From contig NZ_CP040755.1 in NCBI RefSeq assembly GCF_024585285.1, positions 3,410,001 to 3,474,000 of the forward strand: a DNA stretch of 64,000 bases, read 5' to 3'. The notes below the pieces were generated by a model, which saw only the letters and a list, made by a program, of their open reading frames with translations, was not told where the DNA came from and did not search any database. The translations under genes were made by a program, and so were the position numbers. The stretch comes from Colwellia sp. M166 (lineage in GTDB: Bacteria > Pseudomonadota > Gammaproteobacteria > Enterobacterales > Alteromonadaceae). Positions 52,926-60,725 of the stretch are shown here, one piece after another (position 1 is the stretch's first letter; every line of letters starts with the position of its first letter).

Positions 52926-53690
52926 ATGCAAAATATCAATCAACAAGTCAATAACCAGTTAAGTAACTTAAAGCTAAGCGGTATACGTGATGCACTATTG
53001 CAGCAATATGAGCAACCCAATCTCTACGTTGAACAAAGCTTCGAAGAGCGACTAAGCTTATTGCTTGACCATGAAATAACTCAGCGTGATCAGCGTAAAA
53101 TTGACCGCCTAACTCGACAAGCAAAGTTCAGAGTTGGCGGTACGCTTGCTCAACTCAACTATGGCGCAGCACGACAACTAGATAAAACTCAGATCCGTTC
53201 ATTAGCACAAGGTGAATGGCTACGCCTTCACCAAAACATTTTGATCACGGGAGCAACGGGGTGTGGCAAAACTTACCTCGCTTGTGCTCTTGGTCAAAAC
53301 CACTGCCAACAAGGGAGTAGCGTTTATTATTTTAGGCTTAAAGAGCTATTAGAAAAGATGTTCTTAGCGCAAGCCGATGGTAGTTATCGAAAACTGATCA
53401 ACAAGCTTAGCTCTGCCAATTTACTGATCCTAGATGATTGGGGATTAGAGCCATTAACAGCTCAACAACGCAGTGATTTACTGGAATTAATTGATGCGAG
53501 ATATGACACAAAATCGACCTTAATTGCCAGCCAATTACCGATAGAAAATTGGTATGAAATGATCGGAGAATCGACACATGCTGATGCGATCCTAGATCGG
53601 CTTGTTCACGGAGCAATAAAGTTGGAATTAAAAGGCGAATCGATGCGAAAAAAACTAAATTCCTTGACTGATGGCGATCACTCAAGTTAG
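52926..53690 (+). CDS. istB: IstB transposition helper ATPase
   Basis: IstB is the AAA+ ATPase that helps IstA select and remodel target DNA. The 254 residues carry Walker A in ITGATGCGKTYLACALG and Walker B in LLILDDWGLEPL. A GGAAATCTT spacer precedes the ATG, 28 bases after istA. Only this copy is present in the window; the truncated IS21 copy lacks it. Confidence 0.92.
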   Translation: MQNINQQVNNQLSNLKLSGIRDALLQQYEQPNLYVEQSFEERLSLLLDHEITQRDQRKIDRLTRQAKFRVGGTLAQLNYGAARQLDKTQIRSLAQGEWLRLHQNILITGATGCGKTYLACALGQNHCQQGSSVYYFRLKELLEKMFLAQADGSYRKLINKLSSANLLILDDWGLEPLTAQQRSDLLELIDARYDTKSTLIASQLPIENWYEMIGESTHADAILDRLVHGAIKLELKGESMRKKLNSLTDGDHSS

Positions 53691-53774
53691 ATTTTACTAA
53701 GGTCTACTGGCAGACAAAAAAGTGATCGGCTTGAATAGTATTGACCGATCGGCTTCATGATATTACGCAACCAT

Positions 53775-54888
53775 CGCAGACTTTAGAAAAGACAACAGCA
53801 CAGGCATTAAGAATACCTGTCGTCAGTTTATCCAGCTATGCCGTGAAATGAATATGTTTACCAATGTGATAGTTGCCATTGATGGTAGTAAGTTCAAAGC
53901 GGTGAACAGTAAAAAAAAGACCTACACGCCCAAAAAAGCAAAGGACTTAATTGCTCGATTCGACGCGAGTGTTGCTCACTATTTAGCGATTTTAGCGGAT
54001 AAAGATAAGCAGGAATATTCTGATGAAGATGTCACTGTCATGCATGAGAAAGTGGTATGGATGAAGAAGAGGCTTGCTGAATTAGCCGATATTGAAAGAA
54101 AAGTGAATGAGCATCCTGACAAGCAATTATCACTTACCGACCCTGACTCAAGGCTCATGAAAACGAGCAACATGGTGCGACAAGTTTGCTACAACGTACA
54201 ATCCGCCGTAGATAGCCAACATCACTTAATCATTAGCCATGAAGTTACGCAAACAACAGATAGAGGAAAACTCCATTTAGTCGCCAGTCAAGTACAAGAA
54301 GCGCTTGAAACCACTAATATTACCTTTGTGGCAGACAAAGGTTATTACAGCAGAGTTGATATTAAAAACGTGCTCGATACAGGCGCTGAAATGCTGGTAC
54401 CTAAAGGAGACACGTCGGGCGCTGCAAAAGCCGGGATATTCAACAAAAATCTATTCAAGTATGACAAGGAAAAAGACGAATACACTTGCCCTGCGGGGAA
54501 TATATTGCCTTATCGTCGTAATGCCATGGAAGATGGTTTAAAGCTAAGGGTTTATGTAAACCATATCGCTTGCCGAGATTGTGCAATTCGCGCTAAGTGT
54601 ACTCGTTCACGTAAAGAGCCAAGGAAAATGCGACGTTGGGAGCATGAAAATGAAATTGATGCCATGCACCAACGGCTCAAGGAAGCGACCGACACACCGC
54701 TTATTCGCAAGCAAACGGTAGAGCATCCGTTTGGCACCATAAAGATGTGGATGGGCGCGACTCATTATTTAACGAAGCGTTTAAAAAATGTAAGTACAGA
54801 GACTAACCTACACGTACTTGCTTATAATTTGAAACGAATGATGTCTATTAAAGGCACTATTGGTTTGATGAAGTTAATCAGGCAATAG
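53775..54888 (+). pseudogene. IS1182-family transposase, 3' part
   Basis: This continues the gene broken at 51133. It includes the first DDE residue (VAIDGSKFKAV), the middle part with TFVADKGYYSR, the CPAGN and C-rich CRDCAIRAKC segment, and the terminal VEHPFGTIKMWMGATHYL motif. It could be translated alone from internal ATGs such as 53848 but would lack the N-terminal domain. Confidence 0.87.
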
Positions 54889-55181
54889 TTGGTCTAATTT
54901 GGTCTAAAAACTTCGCGATTAGTGACACAAACACGAATATAAACGTAATCACTCTAAAGGGTTCCCCATCACGTTAGTCATCGTAAATAACCTAAAATTC
55001 TTGTAAAAGTAGCTATTATTAACACCAGAACAAAGATCGTGCGCGAACAGCACAGTTTTTGATGAGTTTTCACACAGCCTGAGCCTGAAGCTGCCTGTCA
55101 GATTTAGTTAAAACCTGATACTTGGAATCGTAAGATAATATCTGAACTACTAATTATTAGATATGGACATTACACTCACTA

Positions 55182-55263
55182 TAGTCCGTATTTTTTAGTC
55201 TAAATACGGACACATATCTATTTTGTAACTCTTTGATTTTATGAAAGTATGCATGTCCGTATT
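55182..55263. repeat. Subterminal AATACGGAC repeats at the right end of the SE-like element
   Basis: The motif occurs at 55182-55193 (complement), 55202-55212 (forward) and 55253-55263 (complement). A fourth forward copy is 45 bp inside the left end at 43762-43772. They may be recombinase or accessory-protein arm sites. Confidence 0.55.
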
Positions 55264-55278
55264 CCTAAATATTTACAG

Positions 55279-55993
55279 TACGCATGGTGTTAATCATGTT
55301 AATTATGCCTTATTGGATTTATGCGGTTATAGTTTTGCGCCTAGGTATGCTCAGTTCACCAGTGTGATCAATGACCTATTTAACGTAACTGAAAGCGACG
55401 ACGGAAACACGCATCTGGCGCTGAAAAAGCCGATAAAAATGAATGTGATTGAAGAAGGCTGGCAGGATATTCAGCGTATTGTGTTATCCCTTCAAGAAAA
55501 ACGCACAACACAGGCATTGCTAGTACGCAAATTATCTGGTTATCCATCTAGACACCCTATATTACAAGCATTAACGGAATATAATAGGCTCATCAAAGCC
55601 CAATATTTACTTGATTATATTGATGATGCAAGTCTGCGCCAATATGTTCAACGAGCACTGAACCGAGGCGAAGCCTGGCATTTCCTCAGGCGAGCTATTG
55701 CATCGGTCAATCGTGACCAGTTCCGTGGAAAAAACGAATCAGAAATAGTCGTCTGGAACGAGTGTGCCCGTTTGACGGCAAATGCTATTATCTACTTTAA
55801 CTCGATGATCCTAAGTCATCTATTACTGCACTTTGAAGAAGTTGGTGACGAGGAAAAAGCAGCAATAACTCGACAAGTATCACCCGTTGCATGGCAGAAC
55901 ATTAATCTGAGCGGCACTTATCAGTTCGCTAGTAACCGCAAACTACCTGATTTACAGGAAATAACTAGGCCTATTGTTGAAAATGAAGTCTAA
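55279..55993 (+). pseudogene. tnpA: Tn3-family transposase, C-terminal part
   Basis: From THGVNHVNYALLDLCGYSFA onward this is the C-terminal third of the Tn3 transposase, continuing the gene broken at 43716. Conserved LTEYNRLIKAQYLLDYID, NRGEAWHFLRRAIA and the NECARLTANAIIYFNSMIL region are present. The first in-frame ATG (55241) lies inside the SE-like element and is accidental. The right inverted repeat follows within 90 bp. Confidence 0.88.
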
Positions 55994-56043
55994 AATGAAA
56001 GGTAACCCAGCTCCACAAGCCATTAACTGCGAGGGTTGTGGCG

Positions 56044-56081
56044 ATTTATGTTACTTTAGAGGGGAAAATCCCTAGAACCCC
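56044..56081 (-). repeat. Right terminal inverted repeat of the Tn3-family element
   Basis: Complemented, it starts GGGGTTCTAGGGATTTTCCC and matches the left end at 41312 in its first bases and in a CCCCTCnAAA block. Unrelated sequence starts at 56082. Confidence 0.7.
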
Positions 56082-56123
56082 TATATAGCAGGCTGTATTG
56101 ATGAAGACCTACTCCAGGAATCA

Positions 56124-56336
56124 ATGGAGGTCATGCTTAATACTGTATCTGCCAACTGTGAGTCTGGGTATCAACTCGACATCGATGTTTTGATCCGGTA
56201 CGTCCAGGATGGAATGACGCTTGAAACCTTCAACTTGCTGGTGCTCAACCTCAATCGAGAGTTGAGCACGCAGTTTCAGAAAGGCGGTGGTTCATATGGC
56301 TTCGTTATGAACTATAACCATGCCACTGTCCATTGA
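56124..56336 (+). CDS. Hypothetical protein, possibly 5'-truncated by the Tn3-family element
   Basis: This small soluble protein of 70 residues from the ATG at 56124 has no recognised family. The frame is open upstream to the Tn3-family end at 56082, reading YIAGCIDEDLLQES without a start. The original gene may therefore have been longer. It lies 11 bases before a receiver-domain gene and is likely co-transcribed with it. Its composition is richer in G+C than the Colwellia-like chromosome. Confidence 0.4.
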   Translation: MEVMLNTVSANCESGYQLDIDVLIRYVQDGMTLETFNLLVLNLNRELSTQFQKGGGSYGFVMNYNHATVH

Positions 56337-56347
56337 TGGAAGTGAAT

Positions 56348-56692
56348 ATGGCCAAGAAAACCATCTTAGTCATTGACGACAACGAAATGATCATCAAGGC
56401 ATTTCGGGCGTTATTGGGCGAAGATCGCTTTGAAGTTTACGGGGCCGAAAATGGTGCTTTGGGTATTAAAGAGTATGTCAGAGTTAAGCCGGATCTTGTT
56501 ATCACCGATATGGAAATGCCGGTGATGTCTGGGGATAAGGTCATTGCGAGAATCAAGGCAGAGTGCCCGTTTCAGACAGTACTTGCGATGTCTTCACGAT
56601 CATCGAATGAAAAGAAAGCCATTAACGCTGGCGCTACCCGGTTTTTTAAGAAGCCAGTCATGCCAGAAGATGTGATTCCTTACATTCAATGA
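56348..56692 (+). CDS. Stand-alone response-regulator receiver protein (CheY-like)
   Basis: A single REC domain of 114 residues starts at 56348 (MAKKTILVIDDNEM). The acidic pair is IDDNE, the phosphoryl aspartate is in LVITDMEMPVMSG, the switch serine is in LAMSSRSS, and the lysine is in RFFKKPVMPE. There is no output domain. A GGAAGTGA precedes the start; an upstream TTG/ATG would add a few residues. No partner kinase is in the window. Confidence 0.85.
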   Translation: MAKKTILVIDDNEMIIKAFRALLGEDRFEVYGAENGALGIKEYVRVKPDLVITDMEMPVMSGDKVIARIKAECPFQTVLAMSSRSSNEKKAINAGATRFFKKPVMPEDVIPYIQ

Positions 56693-56756
56693 AAAATCGG
56701 GTATACGGATTTAATGGTTGATGGGGCACCTTCACCCCATCAATCTGATACCACCC

Positions 56757-58046
56757 TCAGATGGTTGATAGATCGACTCCGTAGTTGAGTTCCTCTGCGA
56801 AGTCCGGCAGTCCGTAACCGATGGTTTTCTTGTAGAAAGGAGAGACCTTCGCAGTCGGTGCCTTCTTCTTGTGCTTCGTGGTGTGGAGCATTCGTGCCCG
56901 CATCACCTCGAAGGAGTAACCGCGTCCTTCACGGTTCTTGTCCTTGGCCAGTCGGTTGATGGACTCCGTGTAAGCGTTGGTGACGGGCATGTCCGTCTCG
57001 AAGTAGGTCATGGTCTCTTCGCGCCAGTTTCCCACTGCCCTGACCAGATCGCTCCAGACTTCCTTTTGGCCCTTCGGGATGGTGGCTATCCACTCGTCCA
57101 GGGCGGCTTCTGCCTGGAGCCGTGTGGTGGCGTCCCAGATGCCGTAGAAGCGCTCCTTGTGCTCGTAGGCGGCCAGCAGTTGCGGGAACGCGCCTGTCCA
57201 GGTCTCCATGATGAGGCGCTCCCGGTCTGAGACTTCGTGAGCGCGTTTCAGCAGGATTTTCCGGTCTCCCTTGAGAGTCCGGCTCTGGGACGGTTTCAGC
57301 TCCTTTCTGAGGCCCTTGCGCACTCTCTCTAGGGCATCGTTGGCCATGCGCACCACATGGAACTTATCGACCACGATACGGGCCTGGGGCAGCACAGCCT
57401 TGACCGCTGCCCGGTAGGGGTTCCACATGTCCATGCTGACGATCTCGACCTTCTGCCGGTCTTTCAGCTTCATCAGGTAGTTGGTCACCACGTCCTGGCG
57501 GCGGGTGGCCAGCAGGTCGAGCAGGGTTCGCTCCTCAATGTTGGTCAGAATGCAGCGGTAGCGCTTGTTCAGGTATAGCTCGTCAATGCCCAGGATGCGG
57601 GGCGTCTCGAAGCGGTGCCAGCGCCCCAGGAACTCGGCGCGGGCGTTGAAGATGTCGCGCACCGTCTTCTCGTCCAGGCCGGTCTGTGCCGCCACAAAGG
57701 TGTAGGGGTGGTTGAAGGATTCCTTCTCCACGTACTCATGCAGCCGCAGTGTCATACGGAATCCGTCCACCATCTCCGGTAGCTGGGGCCTGAATGTTGT
57801 CTTGCAGGCCCGGCAGGTGTATCGGCGGCGGACCACCCAGAGAGTGACCCGCTTGCCGTGGATGGGCAGATCACGATAGGGAACGTCACGCTTGCCGAAC
57901 CGTACGAACTCACCCTGCACGCCGCATTCCTCGCAGGCGATGGGATCGGGCACGTCCACCTGGAAGTGCATTTCGTCGTCGGTTGATTTGCAGCCCAGTA
58001 CTTGGTATTGCGGCAGGTGAAGGATGTTGTCGGGAAGTTCGGTCAT
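56757..58046 (-). CDS. tnpA: ISL3-family transposase
   Basis: The 429-residue DDE transposase is intact. Its N-terminal zinc-finger part has CEECGVQ and CRACKTTF. The catalytic core starts ILGIDELYLNKRYRCIL, continues through VSMDMWNPYRAAV and ends with VTNAYTESINRLAKDKNREG. It begins 21 bases after lspA on the same strand. Confidence 0.94.
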   Translation of the reverse strand: MTELPDNILHLPQYQVLGCKSTDDEMHFQVDVPDPIACEECGVQGEFVRFGKRDVPYRDLPIHGKRVTLWVVRRRYTCRACKTTFRPQLPEMVDGFRMTLRLHEYVEKESFNHPYTFVAAQTGLDEKTVRDIFNARAEFLGRWHRFETPRILGIDELYLNKRYRCILTNIEERTLLDLLATRRQDVVTNYLMKLKDRQKVEIVSMDMWNPYRAAVKAVLPQARIVVDKFHVVRMANDALERVRKGLRKELKPSQSRTLKGDRKILLKRAHEVSDRERLIMETWTGAFPQLLAAYEHKERFYGIWDATTRLQAEAALDEWIATIPKGQKEVWSDLVRAVGNWREETMTYFETDMPVTNAYTESINRLAKDKNREGRGYSFEVMRARMLHTTKHKKKAPTAKVSPFYKKTIGYGLPDFAEELNYGVDLSTI

Positions 58047-58067
58047 GGTGTTGTATAGGCGTAGGTG

Positions 58068-58580
58068 TCAGTCAGATCCATCCGGCTCGGCATTGGTGTT
58101 TGCTTTTTTACCCAACAAGCTGCTGGAAACGAAAAGTAAGGCACCGAGGACAATTGCAATATCAGCCAGGTTGAAGGCCGGCCAATGCCAGTCTCGCCAA
58201 TAGAAATCAAAGGAATCCACAACATAGCCGCGAAAGACCCGGTCAATCAGGTTGCCCATGGCGCCACCGAGGATAAGACTGTAAGCGATGGCTTCTCCTT
58301 TATGACGATTTTCAAGGATCAGCTTGATCAGAAAAATCGAGACCACTACCGCGATTCCGATAAATAAGTAGCGCTGCCAGCCTCCACCATTCGCAAAAAG
58401 ACTGAATGCGGCACCGGTGTTCCATAGGTGCACCCAGTTAAAGAACGGGGTCACCGAAACATACTCGCCATAGGCCATTGATTGCTGCACCAGCCACTTT
58501 ACAGCCTGATCAGACGCTGCCAGCAGGCCCGATATGGACAATAGGGCATACGGCGAGAGCTTTTTGCCAATAATGAGCAT
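58068..58580 (-). CDS. lspA: Lipoprotein signal peptidase (signal peptidase II), IS-borne
   Basis: LspA cleaves signal peptides from diacylglyceryl-modified prolipoproteins in the inner membrane. The 170 residues have four membrane helices. The catalytic aspartates are in GNLIDRVFRGYVVDSF and FNLADIAIV. It lies three bases from the CDF gene and is co-transcribed with it. This is an extra, element-borne copy; why such elements carry lspA is not established. Confidence 0.94.
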   Translation of the reverse strand: MLIIGKKLSPYALLSISGLLAASDQAVKWLVQQSMAYGEYVSVTPFFNWVHLWNTGAAFSLFANGGGWQRYLFIGIAVVVSIFLIKLILENRHKGEAIAYSLILGGAMGNLIDRVFRGYVVDSFDFYWRDWHWPAFNLADIAIVLGALLFVSSSLLGKKANTNAEPDGSD

Positions 58581-58583
58581 TAT

Positions 58584-59480
58584 TTAACCCTTCAACGCCA
58601 AAATGCGTCTGGCACCGTTAAGTACAATGCCCCCCGCGATGGTGCCGATAATCAGATCCGGATAATTGGAACCGGACCACGCGACCAGGGCGCCGGCGGT
58701 GATGACCCCCAGGTTGATCACCACGTCGTTGGCCGAGAATATCCAGCTTGCCTTCATGTGCGCCCCGCCTTCCCGATGTTTGGATATGAGCAGCAGACAA
58801 CTGGTATTGGCAATCAATGCGACGAATGCGATAGCCATCATCACCAGCGATTCAGGCTCACTACCGAATACAAAGCGTCTCACCACCTCTACGAGCACGC
58901 CCACAGCCAAGATCAGTTGCAGTACACCAGCAAGATGCGCGGCACGTACCTGCATTTTCACGCTATGTCCAACCGCATAAAGGGCAAGCCCGTACACCGC
59001 CGCATCGGCAAAATTGTCCAGGGATTCTCCAATCAGGCCGGTGGACTGGGCGATCAGACCGGCAGTCATTTCCACCACGAACAGAAGTGCATTGATGCCG
59101 AGCAACCAGCGCAGGGTCCCGGATTCTTGCTTAGCAGAAGCTGCCGAAAACTCGGCGGCCTTGATGGTCTCCGGATTTGCAGCGACGGTTTCCTGAAGCG
59201 AGGCGCCTAGCCCCAAGGTCTTCAGTTTCGAGGTGACGGGCTCGACCTCGCCGTCATGCACGACCTTCAGCCGGCGGTTCGACAAGTCGAAGGACAGCGC
59301 CCGAATCTCCTCAAAGCCGTTCAGGGCTAGGCGAATCATTCGTTCTTCTGATGGACAGTCCATCTTCGGCACGGCATAAACACTGACCCATCTCCCTGGC
59401 GCCTCGGAGGAGGCCTGTATATCGGTATCCGCTGCGGACGTTGCATCACCGCCACAGGCGCCACCACAGGATTTGCTCAT
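58584..59480 (-). CDS. Cation diffusion facilitator with N-terminal metal-binding domain
   Basis: The start at 59480 (MSKSCGGACGGD) has a GGAG eight bases upstream. After a Cys-rich tip, residues about 30-95 form an HMA-like fold with MDCPSEERM in place of CxxC. The rest has about six membrane helices of the CDF type; GESLDNFADAAVYGLAL and SANDVVINLGVI carry the transport aspartates. It would export Zn, Cd, Co or Pb. Control by the divergent MerR regulator is likely. Confidence 0.88.
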   Translation of the reverse strand: MSKSCGGACGGDATSAADTDIQASSEAPGRWVSVYAVPKMDCPSEERMIRLALNGFEEIRALSFDLSNRRLKVVHDGEVEPVTSKLKTLGLGASLQETVAANPETIKAAEFSAASAKQESGTLRWLLGINALLFVVEMTAGLIAQSTGLIGESLDNFADAAVYGLALYAVGHSVKMQVRAAHLAGVLQLILAVGVLVEVVRRFVFGSEPESLVMMAIAFVALIANTSCLLLISKHREGGAHMKASWIFSANDVVINLGVITAGALVAWSGSNYPDLIIGTIAGGIVLNGARRILALKG

Positions 59481-59513
59481 GATACGACTCCACTTGAACA
59501 ATGTTGTGGTACC

Positions 59514-59544
59514 ATTTAAAACTATAAAGCTACTATAAGGTCAA
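59514..59544 (-). promoter_or_regulatory. MerR-type promoter/operator for the efflux-lspA-tnpA genes
   Basis: On the minus strand a -35 TTGACC (59539-59544) and a -10 TTAAAT (59514-59519) are 19 bp apart. The long spacer contains the dyad TTATAGTAGCTTTATAG. The overlong spacer with a central dyad is the hallmark of promoters activated by MerR-family metal sensors. Confidence 0.75.
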
Positions 59545-59575
59545 TAGAGTAAAGAATCCGTTGGGGAGGAGGCTG

Positions 59576-59983
59576 ATGCGCATTGGTCAGTTGGCGCAGT
59601 TGGTAGGGGTCGAAACACAGACGATCCGCTTCTATGAACAGCAGGGCTTGTTGCCGCCGCCTGATCGGCAGGACAACGGTTACCGTGTCTATACCGAGAA
59701 GCATGGTGAGGGGCTGGCCTTCATCCGTCGCTGCAGAATCCTGGGCCTGTCACTGGCTGAGATTCACGAACTACAGAGCTATCAGGACGACCCTCATCAG
59801 CCTTGTACCGCCGTCAACGCCTTGCTCGATGATCACATCTCTCATGTGCGGTCGCAGATAACCGCTCTGCAAGCGCTTGAGAAACAACTCGTTTCACTGA
59901 GAGCGAGTTGCAACGATGACCGGGAAGTTGAGGCGTGTGGGGTTCTTGCTGGAATTAGCGAAGGAAACATGCACCAGCAGTAG
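59576..59983 (+). CDS. MerR-family heavy-metal regulator (CadR/PbrR-like)
   Basis: The start at 59576 (MRIGQLAQLVGVETQTIRFY) follows a strong GGGGAGGAGG. The winged HTH is at residues 1-70, then a dimerising coiled coil. A C-terminal metal site has cysteines in RASCNDDREVEACGV, plus CTAVN near residue 78, the pattern of Cd/Pb/Zn sensors. It is divergent from the efflux gene across the operator. Confidence 0.9.
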   Translation: MRIGQLAQLVGVETQTIRFYEQQGLLPPPDRQDNGYRVYTEKHGEGLAFIRRCRILGLSLAEIHELQSYQDDPHQPCTAVNALLDDHISHVRSQITALQALEKQLVSLRASCNDDREVEACGVLAGISEGNMHQQ

Positions 59984-60093
59984 GTGAAGCATCAACCAGA
60001 TAATCCGATGAGATGCCGGTCTGTCTCACTCTCATGCAAAGGTAAGATCAACCATTTAATCCGCTTACCCTCAAAAAAATACAGAATATTTTA

Positions 60094-60122
60094 TTGACCA
60101 TCCGGTCGGTTTGTTTTATTCT
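60094..60122 (+). promoter_or_regulatory. Promoter and TetR-type operator before the export operon
   Basis: A -35 TTGACC (60094-60099) and a -10 TATTCT (60117-60122) are 17 bp apart. The perfect dyad GACC-ATCC-GGTC (60096-60107) overlaps the -35, consistent with TetR autorepression. The predicted transcription start falls near 60129, the ATG itself, so the mRNA may be leaderless. Confidence 0.6.
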
Positions 60123-60128
60123 AGACAA

Positions 60129-60725
60129 ATGAGTTTAAGAAAAGATAAGTCTGAAAAGACCAAAAAGCTTATTTTCGAAGCAGCATTTAAAATTATTCGT
60201 GAAGAGGGGTTCTCTGAACTATCGGCTAATAAAATTGCTCAAGTTGCAAGCGTCAGCAAAGGTGTTATTTTTCATCACTTCTCACAGATGGATGACCTTT
60301 ATCTCTTTATGCTTGACACTTTAATTCTTCAATTTGAAGAAGATTTAGACCCAACTGCTTTTAAATCCTTTAAAGGATATATTGAATACACGGGTAAGTA
60401 CACAATGCAACTTCTTGATGAAGCTCCTGAAATAGTAACGACGCTCTTTTATTTTATACTTCAAAGCAACCATAAAGAAGAATACAAAACTCGAATCAAG
60501 AATTTATTTGAGAATAGTTTTACTGCTTGGTCAGAAAAAATGACACATTTTTTTAATTTAAAGCTAACTCCAGCAAAATTAAAAAACATCGTAAGAGTCA
60601 TTGATCTCTACTTTATTGGCCTAAGCGTTCACTATCTTACTTTTAAAGATAAAAAAACGTATCGAAACATAACCAAAAAATTTGGAACTATGCTAACTCA
60701 AGCAATTGAGGAGGAAGAAAAATGA
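60129..60725 (+). CDS. TetR/AcrR-family transcriptional regulator
   Basis: The N-terminal HTH (FSELSANKIAQVASVSKGVIFHHF, residues about 30-53) is typical, followed by a helical ligand domain. The start at 60129 (MSLRKDKSEK) is preferred; a TTG at 60111 lies inside the promoter. The protein has 198 residues. Its end overlaps the LolA-like gene by four bases (ATGA), so it heads and probably represses the export operon. The AT-rich codons differ from the preceding element. Confidence 0.87.
   Translation: MSLRKDKSEKTKKLIFEAAFKIIREEGFSELSANKIAQVASVSKGVIFHHFSQMDDLYLFMLDTLILQFEEDLDPTAFKSFKGYIEYTGKYTMQLLDEAPEIVTTLFYFILQSNHKEEYKTRIKNLFENSFTAWSEKMTHFFNLKLTPAKLKNIVRVIDLYFIGLSVHYLTFKDKKTYRNITKKFGTMLTQAIEEEEK

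Larger units (their letters stand above)
51134..53769 (+). mobile_element. IS21-family element, complete copy 2
   Basis: This 2,636-bp element has TG...CA ends and related terminal repeats. The left end starts TGCATATTCTCATGCATC; the right end, complemented, starts TGCGTAATATCATGAAGCC. Both ends carry further GATCAC-type repeats. The 5-bp target duplication ACCAT lies at 51129-51133 and 53770-53774. It encodes istA (frameshifted) and istB (intact). Confidence 0.93.
50672..55081 (+). mobile_element. IS1182-family element interrupted by an IS21-family copy
   Basis: Nineteen-base perfect terminal inverted repeats (left CAGGCTGTGTGAAAACTCA at 50672-50690, complement at 55063-55081) bound a single IS1182-type transposase gene. 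AGCC flanks both ends as a possible 4-bp duplication. Removing the internal IS21 copy and one ACCAT leaves about 1.77 kb, normal for the family. Confidence 0.85.
43717..55278 (+). mobile_element. Tyrosine-recombinase integrative element (SE/Tn6283-like plan)
   Basis: An 11,562-bp insert sits inside the Tn3-family transposase gene and is bounded by the 8-bp repeat TACGCATG. At its left end are three consecutive, overlapping tyrosine-recombinase genes and a small coiled-coil gene, the core plan of strand-biased circularizing integrative elements; recombinase-trio elements are a looser match. Cargo to the right is a membrane protein/XRE pair and an IS1182-type element. The motif AATACGGAC occurs near both ends. 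Two of the three recombinase genes are frameshifted as written. Confidence 0.78.
41312..56081 (+). mobile_element. Tn3-family element (transposase only), interrupted by an SE-like element
   Basis: The ends carry similar inverted repeats starting GGGGTT, with a shared CCCCTCnAAA block. The left one is at 41312-41350, and the right one at 56044-56081 ends in AGAACCCC. Inside lies only a DUF4158-type Tn3 transposase; no resolvase or passenger gene of its own is seen. No 5-bp target duplication is evident (AAAAA on the left, TATAT on the right), so one flank was probably deleted later. The IS21 remainder does not resume after the right end. Confidence 0.75.
56699..60070 (-). mobile_element. ISPpu12-like element (ISL3 family) carrying lspA, cation efflux and MerR genes
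   Basis: Inverted repeats of 24 bp with three differences mark the ends: the left starts GGGTATACGGATTTAATGG, and the right, complemented, starts GGGTAAGCGGATTAAATGG. Gene content and order (transposase, lspA, CDF exporter, divergent merR) are those of the ISPpu12 group known from Pseudomonas plasmids. The segment is clearly richer in G+C than both flanks. The 8 bp on either side (GAAAAATC, TCAAAAAA) do not match. Confidence 0.9.

Noticed and set aside
41307..56086. 5-bp target duplication around the Tn3-family element
   Set aside because: AAAAA on the left and TATAT on the right do not match, and IS21 sequence does not resume on the right.
56871..57578. Plus-strand open frames of 119 and 73 codons inside the ISL3 transposase
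   Set aside because: They are antisense to an intact transposase gene in G+C-rich DNA, where long chance frames are common.
56691..60078. 8-bp target duplication around the ISPpu12-like element
   Set aside because: GAAAAATC and TCAAAAAA share only an A-run; they are not a direct repeat.
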